64,000 nucleotides of DNA. Origin: Streptomyces sp. V2I9 (GTDB taxonomy: Bacteria; Actinomycetota; Actinomycetes; Streptomycetales; Streptomycetaceae). A program made the translations under genes and the position numbers. This document shows positions 16,069 through 23,790 of this stretch, in pieces; the stretch's first letter is position 1, and the number at the start of each line of letters is the position of its first letter. The stretch lies in contig NZ_JAUSZJ010000002.1 of assembly GCF_030817475.1 (NCBI RefSeq), forward strand, positions 4,044,626 through 4,108,625, in the 5' to 3' direction. A model generated the notes under the pieces. The model was given only the letters and a program-made list of their open reading frames with translations, made no database searches and was not told where the DNA came from.

Positions 16069-16518
16069 ATGACGCAGTCGGCGGCGACACTGGGGCCCGT
16101 GCCGGTCCTTCCCAACTACCTGGACGAACAGCTCGTGACCCGGATGGGGATCGAGATCCTCCGCTGCGAGCCGGACCTCGTCGTGGGCACCATGCCGGTG
16201 CGCGGCAACCGGCAGCCGATCGGGATCATGCACGGCGGTGCCAACGCGGTCCTCGCGGAGACCCTCGGCTCGCTCGCCGCCTGGGTGCACGCCGGGCCGG
16301 ACCGGATCATCGTCGGCCAGGAACTCTCCTGCACCCACCACCAGGCGGTGCGCTCCGGACTCGTGACGGGGGTCTGCCGCCCTCTGCACGTGGGGCGCGG
16401 CGTCGCCACGTACGAGATCGTCATCTCCGACGAGCGGGAGCGCAGGGTCTGCACCGCCCGGCTCACCTGCGCCCTTCCCCAGCCGCGGCGGCAGGCGCGT
16501 CCCGCGAGGGATTCGTAG
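16069..16518 (+). CDS. PaaI-family hotdog thioesterase
   Basis: A 149-residue hotdog protein. The long helix block IGIMHGGANAVLAETLGSLA contains the HGG and Glu residues of PaaI/4HBT thioesterases, and the following strand is VGQELSCTHHQAVRSG. The ATG at 16069 has GGAGAG 4 bases upstream; ATGs at 16039 and 16057 are less well placed. It should hydrolyse an acyl-CoA or acyl-ACP thioester, possibly releasing the product chain or removing misprimed acyl groups. It probably shares a transcript with the MarR gene 24 bases downstream. Confidence 0.83.
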   Translation: MTQSAATLGPVPVLPNYLDEQLVTRMGIEILRCEPDLVVGTMPVRGNRQPIGIMHGGANAVLAETLGSLAAWVHAGPDRIIVGQELSCTHHQAVRSGLVTGVCRPLHVGRGVATYEIVISDERERRVCTARLTCALPQPRRQARPARDS

Positions 16519-16542
16519 GCTCACTCATGGGAGACTACTGAT

Positions 16543-17028
16543 ATGGCGGAAACCAGAACGACGAAGCAGGCCCAGGACCCCAGCGCGGTCGTGACGGCGG
16601 CGGTCGGGGACCGGCTCGGGAACACCATCAAGCGGGCCGAGCAGGCGTTGATCGCGCGCAAGACGCAGGCGATGCGCGCGTTCGACCTGACCGTGCCCCA
16701 GTACTCCGTACTGCTGCTGCTCTCGCTCTTCCCGAGCGGGATGTCGGCCGCGCAGCTCGCCCGCGAGAGCATGGTGACGCCGCAGACGATGTCGACGGTC
16801 CTCGCCAACCTGGAGAAGCACGGCCTGATGGAGCGGGAGCCCTCTCCGCTCCACCAGAAGGTCATCGTCAACAAGCTGACCAGGGCCGGACGCGCCGTGC
16901 TGAAGAAGGCGGACAAGGAGGCCGTGCGCGTCGAGGACGGGCTGCGGGCCGAGTACACCCCGGAGGAGTTCGAGCAGTTCGAGAACTTCCTGGAGCGGGC
17001 CATCAAGAAGCTGGGCGAGACGCGCTGA
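16543..17028 (+). CDS. MarR-family transcriptional regulator
   Basis: A 161-residue winged-helix protein. A dimerisation helix leads into LTVPQYSVLLLLSLFPSGMS, the recognition helix region is AQLARESMVTPQTMSTVLANL, and the wing is EREPSPLHQKVIVNKLT. The C-terminal helices are charged (TPEEFEQFENFLERAIKKL). It is likely the local ligand-sensing repressor of the cluster's second half. Targets may include the palindromes at 15999-16019 and possibly the exporter operator at 3502. It ends at a strong bidirectional terminator. Confidence 0.87.
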   Translation: MAETRTTKQAQDPSAVVTAAVGDRLGNTIKRAEQALIARKTQAMRAFDLTVPQYSVLLLLSLFPSGMSAAQLARESMVTPQTMSTVLANLEKHGLMEREPSPLHQKVIVNKLTRAGRAVLKKADKEAVRVEDGLRAEYTPEEFEQFENFLERAIKKLGETR

Positions 17029-17059
17029 ACCGGGTGGCTCCTCGGCGGGCCACCCGGTT
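17028..17059. terminator. Bidirectional terminator between convergent MarR and KSIII-like genes
   Basis: Perfect 11-base arms (AACCGGGTGGC at 17028-17038, its complement at 17049-17059) with a 10-base loop. The stem begins inside the MarR stop codon. The convergent gene's stop is at 17083. Confidence 0.82.
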
Positions 17060-17082
17060 CCGGCCGTCCCGGCGTCCTGCGG

Positions 17083-18111
17083 TCAGGCGGCGCTCACCAG
17101 CAGGCACGACCAGGTGAACCCGGCCCCCGCGCTCACCACCAGGGCGTACTCGCCCGACGCCAGGACGCGGCCCGCCCCCAGCTCGGCCAGACTGGCCGCC
17201 GCGTCCCCCGCGCCCAGGTGACCCGTGTCCCCGCCCACCGTCCGGATCTCGGCCGGCAGCAGCGTGCGCAGGGCCGGTGCGTAGGCGAGGCCGATGGTCT
17301 TCGCGCCCAGCCGCGGCGGTACGACACAGCGCAGCAGCGGACTGTCCGCCGCCAGCCCGCCGGCGGCGAGGCAGCGCTCCACGACCGCCGTCAGGCTCTC
17401 CGAGCTGGCGCGGGTGAAGGCATTCATGCCCTCGCGTTCGAGGAAGGCCTTCTTCGTGCGGCGCATGTCCACCCGGTCGCTCACGGAGCGCGGCATCGCG
17501 CCGAACGCGTCCCGCCCCCGGTGCATCCCCTCCAGCTGCGGTGCGGCGACGGTGGTGATCGCGTGCAGCAGCAGGTCCGGGGGGCGTACGTCGAGCGGGT
17601 GCAGCAGCAGCGCGGTGGCGCCGTCCCCGTAGGCGATCCCGTAGTCCCCGCGCCAGCGGTCGAAGCCCGGCGCCGCGAACCGGTCGGCCGTCGTCACCAG
17701 CACGGGGCCGAGACCGGGGTCGGCCAGCAGCCGGGCCGCGCCCACCTCGACGGCCGCCGCTCCGCCGTTGCAGACCTGCTGGATGCCCAGCGGCTCCGCC
17801 TGCCGCGCGCCGAGCTGGTCGGCGATGTAGTGCGGAGGCGACCAGAGGTCGTGCCCCTGGTAGTACATCCAGGCGTGCAGCACCATGCCCAGTCCGGCCG
17901 GCGGGGTCCCGGTGCTCTCCAGGGCCGCGCGCGCCGCCAGCACCGCCATCTCGGGAGGGGCCTGGTCCGCCACCGGCAGGGCCGCGTAGCCCAGTTCCTC
18001 GGCCGTGTCCGCCTCCACCAGGCCGAGTTCCACGGCGTCGCGGGCGGTCTGGCGTGCTTCGGGTATCCACGTGCTCAGGCCGGACAGACCCAGCGGCCTC
18101 GGAAGTCGCAC
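17083..18111 (-). CDS. Divergent ketosynthase III-like protein, possible acyltransferase
   Basis: A 342-residue thiolase-fold protein with Cys114 in QQVCNGGAAAVEVG. The family's His-containing HQAN segment is replaced by LRCVVPPRLGAKT. The Asn turn is replaced by DTGHLGAGD (residues 295-303). Proteins with such altered triads include KSIII homologues that transfer acyl groups to O or N acceptors instead of making C-C bonds (CerJ-type). It may therefore esterify the product or load an unusual starter. It is divergent from the enoyl-CoA hydratase. It differs strongly from the canonical ketosynthase III at 893-1876. Confidence 0.78.
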   Translation of the reverse strand: MRLPRPLGLSGLSTWIPEARQTARDAVELGLVEADTAEELGYAALPVADQAPPEMAVLAARAALESTGTPPAGLGMVLHAWMYYQGHDLWSPPHYIADQLGARQAEPLGIQQVCNGGAAAVEVGAARLLADPGLGPVLVTTADRFAAPGFDRWRGDYGIAYGDGATALLLHPLDVRPPDLLLHAITTVAAPQLEGMHRGRDAFGAMPRSVSDRVDMRRTKKAFLEREGMNAFTRASSESLTAVVERCLAAGGLAADSPLLRCVVPPRLGAKTIGLAYAPALRTLLPAEIRTVGGDTGHLGAGDAAASLAELGAGRVLASGEYALVVSAGAGFTWSCLLVSAA

Positions 18112-18196
18112 AACAATGCTCCGCTCATCATCAGGGGCTTCATGATAAGCAGGTCCCTAAGTAAAGTCAGTAGTCTGTTATATGGAGGGGGAAGAC
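18112..18196. promoter_or_regulatory. Divergent promoter gap, KSIII-like/enoyl-CoA hydratase
   Basis: This 85-base AT-richer gap must hold promoters for both neighbours. A TGTTATAT stretch near 18174-18181 is a possible -10 region for the rightward gene. GGAGGGGGAAG at 18184-18194 is its ribosome-binding site and decides the ATG at 18197 rather than the one at 18182. No convincing operator palindrome was found. Confidence 0.45.
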
Positions 18197-18994
18197 ATGT
18201 CCAGGAGCGCGACGGGCATCGAGATACACACCGAGGGCTCCGTGCGGACCCTCACCTTCGCCCGGCCCGAGCGCCGCAACGGCATGGATCTGGCCATGTT
18301 CGGCGCCTACTACGACGCCCTGGCCGAGGCCGACGCCGACGACGCGGTCCGCGCCGTCGTCGTCACGGGCGCGCGCAGCAGCTTCTGTTCCGGCGCGACC
18401 CCCGACCTGCTGGCCCAGCTCTCCGCCCCGCAGGACGCGTCGGAGGAGGACCCGGACGGGTTCCTCGGGCACCCGGCGCACCTCCCGCTGACGATGCGGA
18501 CCCCGCTGATCGCGGCGATCAACGGCAGTGCCGCGGGCCTCGGGCTCGTGCACGCCCTGTACGCCGACGTCCGGTTCATGGCGGACGAGGCGCAGGTCTC
18601 GGCCGTGTTCAGCCGCTTCGGCCTGATCGCCGAGTACGGCGCGGCCTGGCTGCTGCCGCGCCTGGTGGGCGTCGGCAACGCCACGGACCTGCTGCTCTCC
18701 TCCCGTGCCGTGGGCGCGCAGGAGGCGCTGCGGATGGGGCTGGTGCAGCACACCGCACCGCGCGACACCCTGCTGTCGGCCGCCCAGGAGTACGCCCGCC
18801 AGCTCGCCGAGACGTGCTCCCCGACGTCCATGGCCGTCATCAAGCGCCAGATCCTGGACGGCCTGCGCATGCCCGCGGCCGACGCCGTGACCGAATCCGT
18901 CGCGCTGATGCGGGAGTCCTTCACCCGCCCCGACTTCCCCGAGGCCATGGCCGCCGTCCGGGAGCGCCGCAGGCCGGACTTCACACCGCGCTGA
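18197..18994 (+). CDS. Enoyl-CoA hydratase/isomerase family protein
   Basis: A 265-residue crotonase. Oxyanion-hole elements are SSFCSGATPD (about 62-70) and AAINGSAAGLGL (107-118). FGLIAEYGAAWLLPRL supplies Glu146, the second acid/base position. The first canonical Glu is not conserved. That pattern is seen in PaaG-like isomerases and crotonobetainyl-CoA hydratase-type members, so hydration is not certain. It may shift or hydrate a double bond in the reduced chain, or degrade a precursor. It is monocistronic on the plus strand, followed by a 268-base gap. Confidence 0.82.
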   Translation: MSRSATGIEIHTEGSVRTLTFARPERRNGMDLAMFGAYYDALAEADADDAVRAVVVTGARSSFCSGATPDLLAQLSAPQDASEEDPDGFLGHPAHLPLTMRTPLIAAINGSAAGLGLVHALYADVRFMADEAQVSAVFSRFGLIAEYGAAWLLPRLVGVGNATDLLLSSRAVGAQEALRMGLVQHTAPRDTLLSAAQEYARQLAETCSPTSMAVIKRQILDGLRMPAADAVTESVALMRESFTRPDFPEAMAAVRERRRPDFTPR

Positions 18995-19262
18995 CGCGGG
19001 GTCGGGGCCTCGTGCGCGACCCCGACCGATACCGTGACGGGCCGATGTTCGGACGAGCCGTGCCTGCCCCCCCGCCGGGCATATCCGTTGTCGTCGTCGG
19101 CCACGGTTCGGTGGCGTGGTGCCCTGCGTGGCGGGGTGCGGACGTACGGCCGTCGCTGAGCGCGATCAGTGCGGCGGTGTCGTGGACCGCCACCGCTTTC
19201 CTGTTTCTTCGTCCGCCTCGTTGCGATTAGCTTGGGGCGACTTGAGTGAGGGTGGAGGGTAC

Positions 19263-20039
19263 ATGGCCGGGTTGAGCGGGCTCGACGGCAAACGGATTCT
19301 GGTGATCGGGGGCGGCGGCGCCGGGATCGGCCGAGCCATCGTCCGCTCCTGTGCGGCCGCGGGGGCGGCGGTGGCGGTGGCCGACGTGGACCCCGCGCGG
19401 GCAACCGAGGCGGCGGACGAGTTGCGTGCGGCCGGGCACGTCTCCTGTGCGCTGAGCGGCGACGTCCGCTCCATCGAGCAGCTCGACGGCGTGATCGTCG
19501 GCGCGGCCGATCAACTCGGTGGACTGGACACCCTGATCACGGTGGTCGGCGGGCAAGTCGCGTTCGTCCCCGCGGTCAGGCTGCATGAGATGACCGACGA
19601 CGACTGGGACACCGTCTATGACGTGAATCTGCGCTACGTGGCTCGCGCGGTGCGGCGCGTGCTGCGGCTGTTCCTGGAACAGGGCACCGGTGGGAACATC
19701 GTCAGCATCGGCTCTGTCACCGGATTCATGGCCGCTCCGAAGCAGGCCGGTTACGGCGCTGCCAAGGCCGGCCTGTACAGCCTGGCCCGGACCGTCGCCG
19801 CCGAGTACGCGGCCGACGGCATCCGGATGAACGTCGTCGCGGGCGGGGCGATCAGCACTGCCGTCAACACCGGCCACTCCGACACCTGGGTTCCGGAGAT
19901 CCCGGCGGGCCGCTACGGCACGTCGGAGGAGATGGCTGCTGCGGCCGTCTACCTGTCCTCGGACGAGGCCCGCTACATCACGGGCCAGCAGATCGTGCTG
20001 GACGGCGGAGTCTCGGTCCGCGGCCCCTTCCCTGAATAG
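19263..20039 (+). CDS. SDR-family oxidoreductase
   Basis: A 258-residue SDR starting at MAGLSGLDGKRILVIGG, with GGAGGG before the ATG. The cofactor loop is GGGGAGIG, the VGG sequence replaces the usual NAG (LITVVGGQVAF), and the catalytic residues are in SIGSVTGFMAAPKQAGYGAAK. The last strand is YITGQQIVLDGGVS. The missing Asn in the NAG motif is unusual but tolerated in some SDRs. It is the last gene that plausibly belongs to the biosynthetic cluster. The 268-base gap before it (18995-19262) shows no gene, only a likely promoter. Confidence 0.83.
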   Translation: MAGLSGLDGKRILVIGGGGAGIGRAIVRSCAAAGAAVAVADVDPARATEAADELRAAGHVSCALSGDVRSIEQLDGVIVGAADQLGGLDTLITVVGGQVAFVPAVRLHEMTDDDWDTVYDVNLRYVARAVRRVLRLFLEQGTGGNIVSIGSVTGFMAAPKQAGYGAAKAGLYSLARTVAAEYAADGIRMNVVAGGAISTAVNTGHSDTWVPEIPAGRYGTSEEMAAAAVYLSSDEARYITGQQIVLDGGVSVRGPFPE

Positions 20040-20297
20040 CCGGGCACGAGGACGACGTGGGACTCACCCGCCCCGGCTCATCCGCGCCTCGGACCGGCAC
20101 CTGACCCACGCCCGGTTTCCGCTCTCCCCGGAGAGCCGCACGGCAGCGCGCCGCCCCTCACCCCTCAGCCGGACCCGCCCTCCGCCGCGCGGGGGAGCGG
20201 AGTCCGTCCGCGGCGCGATTCCGTGCGCCCGCCCGGTTGCGATCGTCGGTGACTGAACGGACCAGCCACCCCGGCCGGCCACCACCGAGGAGTCCCC

Positions 20298-20984
20298 GTG
20301 CCCCTTCCGACGCGTACCGACCACCGTGCCGCCGCCACCCGCACCGACACCGCTGGCCCCTCTGGTACCCCGGCCACCTCTGGCACCTCTGGCCCGTCTG
20401 GTACCCCGGCCACCCCTGCCACCCCTCCTCCCGGACGTCTCCGCGCCGCCTGGCGGGCCGCTCACGCCCCGGCGCCCGGCGTGTCCCGAGGCTGGTGGCT
20501 GACCGCCTGCGCGGTGCCCCTCGTGGTCCTTCCGTCCAGCGTGTGGAGAATCCCGGCGGCGTTCGACCACGGGATCACCTTCGGGGAGCGGATGTACGTC
20601 GTCCTGCTCTCGGTCGTCTCCGAACTCCTCGCCTTCACCGCGATCGGCCTGGTCGCCCGCTGGGGCGAGGTCGTCCCGCGCTGGGTCCCGTACCTGGGCG
20701 GGCGGCGGGTGCCGACCCCGGCCGCGGTCGTCCCCGCCGCCCTCGGAGCCGCCGCCGTCACCTTCGTGTTCACCGCCCTGACCGTCGTCAGCGAGGTCCG
20801 GGGCACCACGATCCGCGGCGACGCGTTGCCGAGCGACTTCCCCGGTCTGGCCGGTGGCTGGGAAGGGGTCTGGTTCCACCTCTGCTACACGCCGCTGCTC
20901 CTCTGGGGGCCGCTGCTGGCCGTGTTGACGGTCGGGTACTACCAGCGCCGCCGCAGGGCCGGCGGCCCCGCCGCCGAGGGATGA
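20298..20984 (+). CDS. Four-helix membrane protein with repetitive N-terminus, unknown function
   Basis: A 228-residue protein I do not recognise. The first 50 residues are Thr/Ser/Gly/Pro-rich with repeated SGTPAT and SGTSGP blocks. About four membrane helices follow: WWLTACAVPLVVLP, MYVVLLSVVSELLAFTAIGLV, PAALGAAAVTFVFTALTVV and a C-terminal PLLLWGPLLAVLTVGYY. The end is basic (QRRRRAGG), so it is probably cytoplasmic. The gap before it (20040-20297) holds no visible gene. A strong terminator follows, so it is probably a single-gene transcript. Confidence 0.65.
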   Translation: MPLPTRTDHRAAATRTDTAGPSGTPATSGTSGPSGTPATPATPPPGRLRAAWRAAHAPAPGVSRGWWLTACAVPLVVLPSSVWRIPAAFDHGITFGERMYVVLLSVVSELLAFTAIGLVARWGEVVPRWVPYLGGRRVPTPAAVVPAALGAAAVTFVFTALTVVSEVRGTTIRGDALPSDFPGLAGGWEGVWFHLCYTPLLLWGPLLAVLTVGYYQRRRRAGGPAAEG

Positions 20985-21001
20985 GGACGGGCCCACGGCA
21001 A

Positions 21002-21034
21002 CGCCCCACCGCGCGGGTCGAACGCGGTGGGGCG
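21002..21034. terminator. Terminator after the membrane protein
   Basis: Perfect 12-base arms (CGCCCCACCGCG at 21002-21013 and its complement at 21023-21034) with a 9-base loop. A second hairpin follows at 21051-21072, with CCGTACGGA arms and a 4-base loop. Together they separate the rightward gene from the convergent DUF397 genes. Confidence 0.8.
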
Positions 21035-21102
21035 CCGGTGTACGAGTACGCCGTACGGAGACCTCCGTACGGAGCCCGCTGTACGGCGGGCGGATCGGCG
21101 GC

Positions 21103-21312
21103 TCAGACCGTGCCGAGGTCTCCGGCCCGGACGCCCGCCACGAAGGTGCGGAACGCGGCGGCGGGGACGGTGAGGACCGGCCCGGCCGCGTCCTTGGAGT
21201 CGCGGACGGGGACGATGCCGTGCGGGGCGGCGAGGTTGGTGGCGACCTCGACGCACTGGCCGCCGTTGTCGCTGTACGAGGACGTGAACCAGCGGGGAGT
21301 CTCGGCCGTCAT
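21103..21312 (-). CDS. DUF397 protein, copy 1
   Basis: A 69-residue DUF397 protein. The domain signature WFTSSYSDNGGQCVEVA is at residues 8-24, with VPVRDSKD and a closing AFRTFVAGVRAG helix. DUF397 proteins are small acidic partners of DUF5753 helix-turn-helix regulators in Streptomyces (Scr1-like systems). It is nearly identical in its first 43 residues to the next gene and differs in the tail. It lies 36 bases after that gene in the same minus-strand operon. Confidence 0.85.
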   Translation of the reverse strand: MTAETPRWFTSSYSDNGGQCVEVATNLAAPHGIVPVRDSKDAAGPVLTVPAAAFRTFVAGVRAGDLGTV

Positions 21313-21348
21313 GGGTAGCTGCCCTTCCGTCGATACCGGGGTCCGTCG

Positions 21349-21558
21349 TTACGGGTGCTGCATCTCGCCGGACTTGATACCCGTCACGAAGGCGGAGAAC
21401 GCACCGGACCGCACACTCAGGGCGGGCCGGGCCACGTCCTTGGAGTCGCGGACGGGGACGATGCCGTGCGGGGCGGCGAGGTTGGTGGCGACCTCGACGC
21501 ACTGGCCGCCGTTGTTGCTGTACGAGGACGTGAACCAACGGGGGGTCTCGGTTGTCAC
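21349..21558 (-). CDS. DUF397 protein, copy 2
   Basis: A 69-residue DUF397 protein with the WFTSSYSNNGGQCVEVA signature. It begins with GTG, which overlaps the upstream regulator's TGA (GTGA), so it is translationally coupled to the DUF5753 regulator. Residues 1-43 match copy 1 almost exactly, while the last 25 have diverged (SVRSGAFSAFVTGIKSGEM). Tandem duplication is the simple explanation. The likely role is to modulate the regulator's DNA binding. Confidence 0.86.
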   Translation of the reverse strand: MTTETPRWFTSSYSNNGGQCVEVATNLAAPHGIVPVRDSKDVARPALSVRSGAFSAFVTGIKSGEMQHP

Positions 21559-22391
21559 GGTGTGCCCTTTCGCAACTGCCTGAACATGTCAACGGACGCG
21601 GCCTGGGAGGGCGCAACCGCCTGCAACTGATGGTAGGCCGTCAGATGCGTTACCACCGAGCCACTTTCACGCTCCAGGTACCCCTGCTGCGCGGACTCCG
21701 CGTACGACATGAGCGAGCGGTCGGGCATGGTCAGGATGGTGATCGGCAGATCGAACGGGCGGTGCTCGCCCATGGTGAACGGCACCACCTGGATCACCGT
21801 GTTGGGCTGCTCGGCGAACTCGATCAGCCGCTCCATCTGCGCCCGCATGACCGCCGGGCTGCCCACCGGCCTGCGCAGGCAGCTCTCGTCGAGCAGCGCG
21901 AAGACGAGCGGGGGCTTGTCCCGGACCAGGGCCGCCTGGCGCTCCGCGACCAGCGCGACGCGCTCCTCCGCCTGGGCGGGCGTGATGGCCTTCCGCTTGA
22001 CCGCGCTGTCGGCTAGGACCCGGGCGTACTCCGGGGTCTGGAGCAGGCCCGGCATCACGCCGACCTCGTACAGTCGGATTTCCGCCGCCCGTCCCTCGTA
22101 GATGAGGAACTCCGGGAAGCCCTCCAGCAGGCTGCCGTGCTTGATCCGGCTCAGCTCGCGCTCGAACGAGGCCTCCGTTCCGACGAGTCCGAGCGCGCGG
22201 TCCGTACTGCGCGAAAAGCGCAAGGTAGCAAGTTTGCGGCCAGTTTCGACGGACGAGATGTGCGTGCTGGAGTAGCCGATCTCGATGCCCAGCCCCTCCT
22301 GCGTCCAGCCTCGCTCGATGCGGAGACCGCGCAGACGTGCGCCGTAGGCGGCCTTCGCGGAACTTTCCGGATTTAACGGCTTGATGTTCAT
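21555..22391 (-). CDS. XRE-family regulator with DUF5753 domain
   Basis: A 278-residue regulator. The N-terminal helix-turn-helix spans about residues 15-75 (LRGLRIERGWTQEGLGIEIG, SSTHISSVETGRK). The DUF5753 domain follows (EVGVMPGLLQTPEYARVLAD, ALLDESCLRRPVGSP, VIQVVPF). This is the large partner of DUF397 proteins and controls differentiation or stress genes in Streptomyces. The ATG at 22391 lacks a good Shine-Dalgarno sequence, so the start is moderately sure. The divergent gap to 22500 is only 108 bases and probably carries both promoters. Confidence 0.85.
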   Translation of the reverse strand: MNIKPLNPESSAKAAYGARLRGLRIERGWTQEGLGIEIGYSSTHISSVETGRKLATLRFSRSTDRALGLVGTEASFERELSRIKHGSLLEGFPEFLIYEGRAAEIRLYEVGVMPGLLQTPEYARVLADSAVKRKAITPAQAEERVALVAERQAALVRDKPPLVFALLDESCLRRPVGSPAVMRAQMERLIEFAEQPNTVIQVVPFTMGEHRPFDLPITILTMPDRSLMSYAESAQQGYLERESGSVVTHLTAYHQLQAVAPSQAASVDMFRQLRKGTP

Positions 22392-22499
22392 GGGTTGCGG
22401 ACCCAATCTTCCGTGCGGAACGGGCAAGTTGAATGCCCTCTCACGGTAGGTCACGCTGAATCGCCCCGGTAGTCGTTCGGCTACAGAGAGGAGCGATAG

Positions 22500-22934
22500 G
22501 TGTATGGCGAGAACGTTTGCCCGAACGCGCAGGAACCTCCCGACCCCCAGAACCCGACCCCTGCCGAACCCCCGGAACCCTCGGAACCCTCGGCCCCGGC
22601 CGATCTCCCGGCCCCGGCCCCGGCCGGCCCTGCGAGTCCGACCCCGGCCGGCCTCGCGGCTCAGGCTTCGGCCGCGACCCGGGCCGCGTCCTCGGCCCCG
22701 GAACCGGAGCCTCCCGCCCCGCCTGCTCTCGGTGCGCTCGTGGTGGACACCGGTCGGCGTGACCGGGTGGGGGAGTTCCGCGGGCTCGCCGGTCCCTACT
22801 GGTCGCTGCGCCCCGTGGGTGGCGGGACCGAGTGGGAGGCGGAGCCGCACCGGGTCCGCCCCGCCCTCCTCATGGAGCAACTCCGGGCCCGGACCGCCCG
22901 CCTCAACGCCCGCAGCCGGGGCGAGGTCCTGTGA
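22500..22934 (+). CDS. Pro/Ala-rich hypothetical protein, DUF397-neighbourhood type
   Basis: A 144-residue protein. The GTG start has GAGAGGAG exactly 6 bases upstream. The first 75 residues are low-complexity Pro/Glu/Ala. The last 70 form a compact region (ALVVDTGRRDRVGEFRGLAG, PYWSLRPVGGG, RARTARLNARSRGEVL) that I associate with small conserved Streptomyces proteins next to DUF397/DUF5753 regulators. No function is known to me. It is divergent from the regulator and probably under the same control. Confidence 0.65.
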   Translation: MYGENVCPNAQEPPDPQNPTPAEPPEPSEPSAPADLPAPAPAGPASPTPAGLAAQASAATRAASSAPEPEPPAPPALGALVVDTGRRDRVGEFRGLAGPYWSLRPVGGGTEWEAEPHRVRPALLMEQLRARTARLNARSRGEVL

Positions 22935-23093
22935 ACGCGGGGCCCGACGCGACCGCGACGCCGTCGCATCGCGGCCCCGACGCGGCCCCGACTCCGCCCC
23001 GGTGCCGTCGTGTCGCAGTCGCCCCGCCGGGTGTCCCCGCCGCGCCGCCCGCTTCCCGCATGCCCCCGTCCGTAACCGGCAAGGATGAGACCC

Positions 23094-23612
23094 ATGTTGC
23101 AGTGCACCGCAGTCAGTGAACTCCCCGAGATGGGCGCGCGCGTCGCGCTGATGGGGCTGGAGGATCTGCCCGGCCACGAGGTCGAAGCGCCCGACCTGGA
23201 CACCTTCCTGCTCTGCGAACTCGGTGAGCACGACGAGGCGACCGAGCACGCGGCCCAGCTCTGGTCGGCCGCGCCCCGGGCGGGCCGGGACCTGTGGATG
23301 TTCTGGCTCGACGGCGAGGAGAGCCGGACGTTCCGGTTCGCCGAGCTGCTGCCGTGCCCGGCCGTCATCCACCGGCTGTCCGTCAAGGACGGCGAGGCGT
23401 GCGTGCTGTACGACCGGCACCCGGGCGCGCACTCCTGGGACGTGGAGGACCCGCTCGCCGATCTGATGACCGAGCGCATCCGGGACGAGGTGCGGCGGGA
23501 CCGTGAGGGCGATGGCGGGGCCGGGGGCGACCGGGACGGGAAGGGTGGTGACCGTGACGGGCGGGAGCGGGGCAGGGGCGGTGGCGAGGGAGCCCAAGGA
23601 GAGGAATCCTAG
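23094..23612 (+). CDS. Hypothetical Streptomyces protein with charged tail
   Basis: A 172-residue acidic protein I do not recognise. Start 23094 is chosen because AAGGA lies 8 bases upstream; an ATG at 23085 is too close. The body (LDTFLLCELGEHDEATEHAA, WMFWLDGEESRTFRFAEL, RLSVKDGEACVLYDRH) looks folded. The final 35 residues are Gly/Asp/Arg repeats (GDGGAGGDRDGKGGDRDG). The 159-base stretch before it (22935-23093) has no convincing gene. Confidence 0.55.
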   Translation: MLQCTAVSELPEMGARVALMGLEDLPGHEVEAPDLDTFLLCELGEHDEATEHAAQLWSAAPRAGRDLWMFWLDGEESRTFRFAELLPCPAVIHRLSVKDGEACVLYDRHPGAHSWDVEDPLADLMTERIRDEVRRDREGDGGAGGDRDGKGGDRDGRERGRGGGEGAQGEES

Positions 23613-23704
23613 GGCGTTTTGGGGCACGGCGGGTGCGTCGGCGGAGCCGCGAAAATGCCGTGGCGTTGTCAACCGTACGGATTACCGTGGCGGCACGACT
23701 TCTT

Positions 23705-23790
23705 GCACCTCCCGGTGCGCAGGGCAACCTCGGCTACTTCTTCTCATGAATCACGCCGAACCGCCCACCTTGATCTCGGGAGGCACGGCA
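23705..23790 (+). ncRNA. Short Y-RNA-like structured RNA (copy A)
   Basis: A stem-loop related to the RNA just downstream. The outer helix is CCTCCCG (23708-23714) with CGGGAGG (23777-23783). An internal loop starts GTGCGCA on the 5' side and TGATCT on the 3' side. The inner helices are GGGC/GCCC (23722-23725 with 23763-23766) and CGGC/GCCG. The apical loop is pyrimidine-rich (TACTTCTTCT). It shares CCCGGTGCGCAGG, TACTTCT and GATCTCGGG with copy B, while its helices differ by paired changes, which supports a real fold. It has no tRNA-like part. Strand is inferred from copy B. Confidence 0.5.

Noticed and set aside
22931..23119. Possible 62-residue protein starting at a GTG that overlaps the 22500 gene stop
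   Set aside because: No ribosome-binding site of its own, very proline-rich, overlaps the better-supported start at 23094, and no recognisable family.
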